64,000 nt of DNA from Inquilinus limosus DSM 16000 (GTDB lineage: Bacteria > Pseudomonadota > Alphaproteobacteria > DSM-16000 > Inquilinaceae): NCBI RefSeq assembly GCF_000423185.1, contig NZ_AUHM01000040.1:1-64000 (forward strand), in the 5' to 3' direction. Shown here piece after piece: positions 59,207-64,000 of the stretch. A model generated the notes under the pieces. That model had not been told where the DNA came from. It saw only the letters and a program-made list of their open reading frames with translations, and ran no database searches. Each line of letters starts with the position of its first letter. Position 1 is the first letter of the stretch. Both the position numbers and the translations under genes were made by a program.

Positions 59207-60378
59207 GCTTCAAGCCGCTGTTCTCCCGCTTCCTCGCGGCGGCGCCGGAGCGGCTGCATCTGGCCGCGCACAGCCATCACCTGTGGCCCGACGCCGTGTT
59301 CGAGGCCCAGCTCCGCTATGTCGAGGACAGCGCCCGTCTGGCCGACCACAAATGGGAGCATGTCTTCGGCACGGTGGTGCCGCGGCTGCAGGCCCGGATC
59401 GCCGCGGTGCTGAACCTGCCCGACCCGGCCACTCTGGTCTTCGCGCCGAACACGCATGATTTCGTGCGGCGGCTCCTCTCCTGCCTGCCGGCGGACCGGC
59501 CGGCCCGGGTGCTGACCACCGATTCCGAGTTCCACAGCTTCCGCCGGCAGCTGGCGCGGCTGGAGGAGGACGGGCTGGTCCGGGTCACCCGCGTGGCGCA
59601 GGAGCCGGTCGCCGACTTTCCCGCCCGCTTCGCCGCGGCGGCCCGGGAAGGCGGCCACGACCTGGTGTTCTTCAGCCAGGTCTTCTTCAACTCGGGCTAC
59701 GCCGTACCCGATCCTGCGGCGCTGGTGGCCGCGGTGCCGGACCGGGAGACTCTGGTCGCGATGGACGGCTATCACGGCTTCATGGCGCTACCGACCGACC
59801 TCTCCGCCGTCGCCGATCGCGCCTTCTATATCGCCGGCGGCTACAAATACGCCATGGCCGGCGAAGGCGCCTGCTTCCTGCATGTGCCGCCCGGCTATGG
59901 CCCACGGCCGCGCGACACCGGCTGGTACGCCGCCTTCGGTGCGCTGGCCGGGGCGCAGGACGGGGGCGTGCCCTACGGCACCGACGGCAGCCGCTTCCTG
60001 GGCTCGACCTTCGACCCCTCCGGTCTCTATCGCATGCTGGCCGTGCTCGACCTGCTGGCCGAGCGCGGCATCGGCGTGCCGGCGATCCACGACCATGTGC
60101 TGGCGCTGCAGGAAAGCTTTGCCGAAGCGCTGGACCGGTCCGGGGGGCTGCCCGACCTCGCCCGCGACCGGCTGCTGGTGCCGCTCGACACCCCGGTGCG
60201 CGGCCATTTCCTGACCTACCGGACCGAGGCCGCCGGCGCGATCGACGATCGCCTAAGGGAAGCGAGCATCGTCGTCGACCATCGCGACGATCGTCTGCGC
60301 TTCGGCTTCGGCCTCTATCACGACCTCGCGGAGGTGCCGGCGATGGCCGACCGCGTGGTTCGAGCCCTGGGCCGGTAG
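59203..60378 (+). CDS. Kynureninase-like class V PLP enzyme
   Basis: A 391-residue fold-type I PLP enzyme. The PLP lysine is in YIAGGYKYAMAGEGACF and the cofactor Asp in VAMDGYHGFMALPTD. Adjacency to tryptophan 2,3-dioxygenase suggests cleavage of kynurenine to anthranilate and alanine (KynU). The sequence is divergent from well-known KynU, so another C-S/C-C lyase activity is possible. No arylformamidase gene (kynB) is nearby. Confidence 0.65.
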   Translation: MSFKPLFSRFLAAAPERLHLAAHSHHLWPDAVFEAQLRYVEDSARLADHKWEHVFGTVVPRLQARIAAVLNLPDPATLVFAPNTHDFVRRLLSCLPADRPARVLTTDSEFHSFRRQLARLEEDGLVRVTRVAQEPVADFPARFAAAAREGGHDLVFFSQVFFNSGYAVPDPAALVAAVPDRETLVAMDGYHGFMALPTDLSAVADRAFYIAGGYKYAMAGEGACFLHVPPGYGPRPRDTGWYAAFGALAGAQDGGVPYGTDGSRFLGSTFDPSGLYRMLAVLDLLAERGIGVPAIHDHVLALQESFAEALDRSGGLPDLARDRLLVPLDTPVRGHFLTYRTEAAGAIDDRLREASIVVDHRDDRLRFGFGLYHDLAEVPAMADRVVRALGR

Positions 60379-60385
60379 CGGGATC

Positions 60386-61366
60386 GTGCGCGAGAGCTGG
60401 TCGAGGCCGTATCCGGCGGTCGTCCTCAGCCCGGAGGCGGCGACCGCCCTGGCCCGATCCTTGCCCGGTCGGTCGACGGTGCTGCGGGTCGCCGAGCTGT
60501 CGGGCGGCCTCGCCAATACCAATCTCCGCCTCGATCTCGATGGCCATCCGCCGGTGGTTCTGCGGCTGTTCCAGCGCGACCCGGCGCAGGCGGCGAAGGA
60601 GCAGGCTATCCACGCTCTCGCCTCCGAGCGCGGCCTCCCCGCCCCCAGGCTTCTGGGCAGCGGCGAGGACCCGGCCACGGAGTTGCCCTTCGCCCTGCTG
60701 GAATGGATCGACGGGCAACGGCTGGACGAGGTCGCCCGTGGACTGGATGACGCGGCTCTGGTGCCGCTGGCCCGGTCGGTCGGCGCCGCATTGGCCACGA
60801 TCCATGCCGTGACCTTCGATCGCAGCGGCTTTCTCGACGGCTCGCTCGCCGTGGCCGAGCCGGCCGATGTCGGCGCCGCCGGGCTGATCGGCTTCCTGCG
60901 CCAGGTGCTGGTCGACGGCCCCGGCGGCGATCGTCTGGGCTACGACCTCGCCGACCGGCTCGTCGCCTTCGCCGAGCGCGAGGCCGGGCTGCTCGACCAA
61001 TGGACGGGGCCGCCCTGCCTCACTCATTCCGATTTCGGCGGCACCAATATCCTGGTCCGTCCAGAGGTGGATGGCTGGGCGGTGGCCGCCGTGCTGGACT
61101 GGGAGTTCGCCTTCAGCGGGAGTCCGTTCTTCGATCTCGGCAACCTGCTGCGGCCGCCGCTCGGGTCCCGCCCCGGCTTCGCCGATTCTGTCGCCGCCGG
61201 CTACCGCGCGGCGGGCGGCAACCTGCCGGCGGAGTGGCGCCGGATGGCGGCACTGGCGGATCTGTTCGCCTGGGCCGAGTTCCTGATCCGCCCGGCTGTG
61301 TCCGACGCGGTGATTGCGACGGCGCGGCAGCGGATCACGGACACGATGGCCTTATGGAATCCGTAG
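60386..61366 (+). CDS. Aminoglycoside phosphotransferase (APH)-fold kinase
   Basis: A 326-residue APH/choline-kinase fold protein. LTHSDFGGTNILV is the catalytic Brenner-type loop and VLDWEFAFSGSPFFDLGNLL the metal-binding DxD-type segment. The substrate is unknown; it need not be a drug-resistance gene. GTG start, 7 bp after the kynureninase-like gene. Its TAG stop lies in a palindromic repeat. Confidence 0.8.
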   Translation: MRESWSRPYPAVVLSPEAATALARSLPGRSTVLRVAELSGGLANTNLRLDLDGHPPVVLRLFQRDPAQAAKEQAIHALASERGLPAPRLLGSGEDPATELPFALLEWIDGQRLDEVARGLDDAALVPLARSVGAALATIHAVTFDRSGFLDGSLAVAEPADVGAAGLIGFLRQVLVDGPGGDRLGYDLADRLVAFAEREAGLLDQWTGPPCLTHSDFGGTNILVRPEVDGWAVAAVLDWEFAFSGSPFFDLGNLLRPPLGSRPGFADSVAAGYRAAGGNLPAEWRRMAALADLFAWAEFLIRPAVSDAVIATARQRITDTMALWNP

Positions 61367-61440
61367 GTTGGGTTCGCCCTGGCGAACCCAACAACCGTGC
61401 GCGGATGGATGTTGGGTTCGCAGCCGCGAACCCAACCTAC
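61363..61440. repeat. Palindromic repeat, family D, spanning two convergent stops
   Basis: Ends GTAGGTTGGGTTCGC (61363-61377) and GCGAACCCAACCTAC (61426-61440) are perfect inverted repeats; inner copies of GCGAACCCAAC and GTTGGGTTCGC make two stacked hairpins. Each end contains the TAG stop of one flanking gene. Confidence 0.88.
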
Positions 61441-62666
61441 GAAACCTCCGCTGCCCGCCGCAGCAGGAAGGCTCGCATCGCCGGGTCCTCGCACAGGCCG
61501 ATGGCGCGGTCATAGGCGGCCACGGCTTCGGCTTCCCGGCCCAGCCGCCGCAGCAGATGGGCGGCCAGCGCCCAATAGGGCTGGTAGCTCGCCACCGCCT
61601 CGGTCGGGATCGCCTCCAGCAGCGCCCATCCCGCCGCGGCATCGCGCGTCTCGGCGACGGCCGCAGCGCGGCCGACCAGCGCGCCGATGCTGGGCGCCAG
61701 GCGCACCAGCCCCTCATACAGCAGCGCGATCGCCTCCCAGTCGGTTCGGCCGGTCCGGGCGCGCCGGGCGTGCACCGACTGGATCGCCGCCTCCAGCTGG
61801 AAGCGCCCCATGCGCCGGTCCTGGGCGGCGGCCGCGAGGATCCGCTCCGCCTCCGCGATCAGCGGCGGCGACCACCGCGCCGTGTCCTGCTCCGACAGCG
61901 GGACGTATTCCCCCGTTGGACCACGGCGCGCCTCCCGCCGCGCCTCGCAATGCAGCATCAGCGCCAGCAGGCCTTCGACCTCGGGCTCGGCCGGCATCAG
62001 CGGCCGCAGCATCCGGCCGAGGTCGATCGCCTCCGCCGCCAGCCCGCGGCGGCGCGGATCGGCGCCGGCGATGTCGTCCCAGCCGCTGCCATAGGCGGCA
62101 TAGATCGCCTGCAGCACCGCGTCGAGCCGCGGCGGCAGCTCCTTCGCCTCCGGCAGCTCGAAGGCGATGCCGGCGTCGCGGATCTTCACCTTGGCCCGGG
62201 ACAGGCGCTGCCCCATGGCGGCGGGGCTGACCAGGAAGGCCGAGGCGATGCGCGCCGCGTCCAGCCCCAGCACGATCTGCAGCATCAGCGGCGTGTGGAT
62301 GGCGGGATCGATCGCGGGATGGGCGCAGACGAACAGCAGCTTCAGCCGTTCGTCCGGGAAGCGGTCGGTTGCGGCCAATTCCTGCGCCTCCTCTGCCGCC
62401 ACCCGCAGATCGGGGACGGCGTCCGCCCGCACCCGGAGATGGCGGGCGCCGTCGATCAGCCGCCGCCGCGCCGCTGTCAGCAGCCAAGCCTCCGGCCGGC
62501 CCGGCACGCCGTCACGCGGCCAGGTCTCCAGCGCGGCGCGGAAGGCATCGGCCAGCGCGTCCTCCGCCGCCGCGATGTCGCGCGACCGGGCGGCCAGGAA
62601 GGTCACCAGCCGGCCATAGGAGTCACGCGCCGCCCGCTCGACCGCGCGGCGCGTGTCCCGGCTCAC
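61437..62666 (-). CDS. ECF sigma factor of the YCII-associated (DUF6596) type
   Basis: A 409-residue sigma factor. A short region 2 (VSRDTRRAVERAARDSYGRL) and a region 4-like part are followed by a large C-terminal domain (TPR/DUF6596-like, about residues 180-409) ending ATG-free in RRAAEVS. The family is always encoded with a YCII protein, as here. The GTG start at 62666 overlaps the YCII gene stop as GTGA. The upstream open sequence is shadow of that gene. Confidence 0.88.
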   Translation of the reverse strand: MSRDTRRAVERAARDSYGRLVTFLAARSRDIAAAEDALADAFRAALETWPRDGVPGRPEAWLLTAARRRLIDGARHLRVRADAVPDLRVAAEEAQELAATDRFPDERLKLLFVCAHPAIDPAIHTPLMLQIVLGLDAARIASAFLVSPAAMGQRLSRAKVKIRDAGIAFELPEAKELPPRLDAVLQAIYAAYGSGWDDIAGADPRRRGLAAEAIDLGRMLRPLMPAEPEVEGLLALMLHCEARREARRGPTGEYVPLSEQDTARWSPPLIAEAERILAAAAQDRRMGRFQLEAAIQSVHARRARTGRTDWEAIALLYEGLVRLAPSIGALVGRAAAVAETRDAAAGWALLEAIPTEAVASYQPYWALAAHLLRRLGREAEAVAAYDRAIGLCEDPAMRAFLLRRAAEVS

Positions 62667-63025
62667 TGCTGCGGCTTCGGCGGCGCCACCGGCCGCACCT
62701 CGACCCCGCCGCCCGGGCCGCCCGGATAGCGCGAAGCCCAGTCGAGCGCCGCGTCGAGATTCGGCACCTCGATGATGAAGAAGCCGGCGAGCTGCTCCTT
62801 GGTGTCGGCGAAGGGTCCGTCCTGCACCTGCCGCCCGCTGCCGCTGATGCGGATCGAGGTGGCGGTGGCGGGCGGCTCCAACCCGGCGCCGGCGACCACG
62901 ACGCCGGCCTCCTTCAGCGCCGTCATATAGGGCATGAAGGCGGCCCAGAAGGCGGCGTGCTTCTCCGGGTCGCGGCGGGCGGCAAATTCCTCGGGGGTCT
63001 GCTGGAACAGCAGGGCGTACTGCAT
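62663..63025 (-). CDS. YCII-related (DGPF) protein
   Basis: A 120-residue ferredoxin-like protein. MQYALLFQQTPEEFAARRD begins it and VQDGPFADTKEQLAGFFIIE is the DGPF signature. Family members partner an ECF sigma of this type. The ATG at 63025 was chosen because GGAG lies seven bases before it on the minus strand; ATGs at 63037 and 63070 lack a ribosome site. Confidence 0.85.
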   Translation of the reverse strand: MQYALLFQQTPEEFAARRDPEKHAAFWAAFMPYMTALKEAGVVVAGAGLEPPATATSIRISGSGRQVQDGPFADTKEQLAGFFIIEVPNLDAALDWASRYPGGPGGGVEVRPVAPPKPQQ

Positions 63026-63122
63026 GATCGTCTCCATCGCATGGGTCGAGCGCGTCTCGCTCGCTCCCATGACGGGCCGGCGACAAGCCTTTCGACATCG
63101 TCGGCGAAAAAATCCATAGCGG

Positions 63123-64000
63123 CTACACCCGCCGGCGGCGCGACTTGGCGAAGGTGTCGAAGGCCACGGCCAGCACGATGATCACGCCGATGATGATCTG
63201 CTGGATGTAGGAGGAGACGTTCATCAGCACGAGGCCGTTCAGCAGCACCCCGATCAGCACGGTGCCGATCACCGTGCCGAAGATGGTGCCGATGCCGCCG
63301 AACAGGCTGGTGCCGCCGATCACCACCGAGGCGATCACCGTCAGCTCGTAGCCCTGCCCCGCCACCGCCTCGGCCGAGTTCAGCCGCGCCGACAGCACGA
63401 AGGCGCCGAGCCCGACGAAGAAGCCCATGATGACATAGACGCCGAGCAGCACCCGCCGCACCTTCAGTCCGGACAGCCGCGCCGCCTCCGGGTTGCCGCC
63501 GACGGCATAGACCTGGCGGCCGAAGCGGGTGTAGCGCAGCACCAGATGGGCCAGCACGGCGAAGCCGAGGAAGATCAGCACCGGCACCGGGATCTCCAGG
63601 ACCTTGCCCTGGCCCCAGTAGCGGAAGCCGGCGTCGAAGCCGCTGATCGGCCCGCCGCCGGACAGCAGCAGCGCGGCGCCGCGGAAGGCGGACATGCCGC
63701 CCAGCGTCACCACGAAGGGCGGCACCTTCAGCCGGGTGATGGCGACGCCCTGCACCGCCCCGGCGGCCATGCCGAGCAGGATCGAGACCAGCGCGGCGGC
63801 ACCCCAGCCCCAGCCCTGCGCCTCCTCGGCGCCAAGCGCGAAGTTGCCGGTGGCGCTGCCCTTGGCCACGATCGCGGCGGCCAGGCCGCAGAAGGCCAGC
63901 ACCGCGCCGATCGACAGGTCGATGCCGGCGGTCAGGATGACGAAGGTCATGCCGATCGCCAGCAGCCCGTAGATCGAGACCTGGCGCAGCACGTTCAGCA
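63123..64000 (-). CDS. RbsC-type ABC sugar transporter permease (cut by right edge)
   Basis: At least 292 residues of a monosaccharide-type permease; the start lies beyond the window. TFVILTAGIDLSIGAVLAF and GGNPEAARLSGLKVRR are family hallmarks, as is GYELTVIASVVIGGTSLFGG. Eight or more helices. The sugar, binding protein and ATPase genes are not visible. Confidence 0.9.
   Translation of the reverse strand, partial: LNVLRQVSIYGLLAIGMTFVILTAGIDLSIGAVLAFCGLAAAIVAKGSATGNFALGAEEAQGWGWGAAALVSILLGMAAGAVQGVAITRLKVPPFVVTLGGMSAFRGAALLLSGGGPISGFDAGFRYWGQGKVLEIPVPVLIFLGFAVLAHLVLRYTRFGRQVYAVGGNPEAARLSGLKVRRVLLGVYVIMGFFVGLGAFVLSARLNSAEAVAGQGYELTVIASVVIGGTSLFGGIGTIFGTVIGTVLIGVLLNGLVLMNVSSYIQQIIIGVIIVLAVAFDTFAKSRRRRV

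Noticed and set aside
60386-61366. Reading the APH-fold gene as an antibiotic-resistance gene
   Set aside because: The fold is shared by many small-molecule kinases, and the context is catabolic, with no mobile element beside it.
61437-63098. Longer sigma-factor start through the YCII gene
   Set aside because: The upstream part is a shadow of the YCII gene; the GTG overlapping its stop fits the family.

Overview
The window is dense, very GC-rich chromosomal DNA from an alphaproteobacterium. The gene orders point to Rhodospirillales: purM-purN divergent from a DUF2066/CDP-alcohol transferase/AI-2E/hda operon, fabD-fabG-acpP-fabF-mltG next to yicC-gmk, rpsF-rpsR-rplI, mprF-acvB, dnaB-alr, and radA-cvpA-purF. 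An Inquilinus/Azospirillum-like genus is my guess from recall, not a result.

Layout. 1-560: 3' end of an IS110-family transposase, then palindromic repeats. 562-2771 (-): possible five-gene operon for an EF-hand protein, a small secreted protein, an ECF sigma factor, an anti-sigma-like membrane protein and a periplasmic metal-sensor-like protein. 2934-3641: PdeM phosphoesterase, followed by about 320 bp of stacked repeats. 3965-9178: hda operon (-) and purMN plus a cytochrome oxidase subunit IV peptide (+). 9289-14381: ndk, an ABC-F ATPase, and a pepA-holC-PAP2 operon. 14580-18864: lptG, surA, rsmA and a sulfotransferase-like gene. 18881-27434: fatty-acid and phospholipid synthesis with mltG, yicC and gmk. 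27668-33164: ribosomal proteins S6, S18 and L9, then lysyl-phosphatidylglycerol synthase and its AcvB-type partner. 33273-42026: dnaB, alr, mlaEF, radA, cvpA, purF and an SDR gene. 42034-48764 (-): an RTX protein, two duplicated esterases and a valine-degradation set. 48973-60378 (+): a HAAT/Liv-type ABC transporter interleaved with two acyl-CoA ligases, then tryptophan 2,3-dioxygenase and a kynureninase-like enzyme. 60386 to the end: a kinase-like phosphotransferase, an ECF sigma/YCII pair, and an RbsC-type permease cut by the right edge.

Most of the window is housekeeping. Its most unusual feature is a set of dispersed palindromic elements, at least four families, that touch coding sequence. 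One is inserted in frame inside alr and adds about 50 residues. A relative forms the C-terminal codons and stop of hda. The two ends of a third element supply the TAG stops of two convergent genes. Other points of interest are an lpt/surA/rsmA locus without lptF, lptD and pdxA, two genes whose best-supported start is CTG, DnaA-box-like sites before dnaB, and a candidate S6:S18 leader before rpsF. No CRISPR array, prophage, tRNA or rRNA was recognised.
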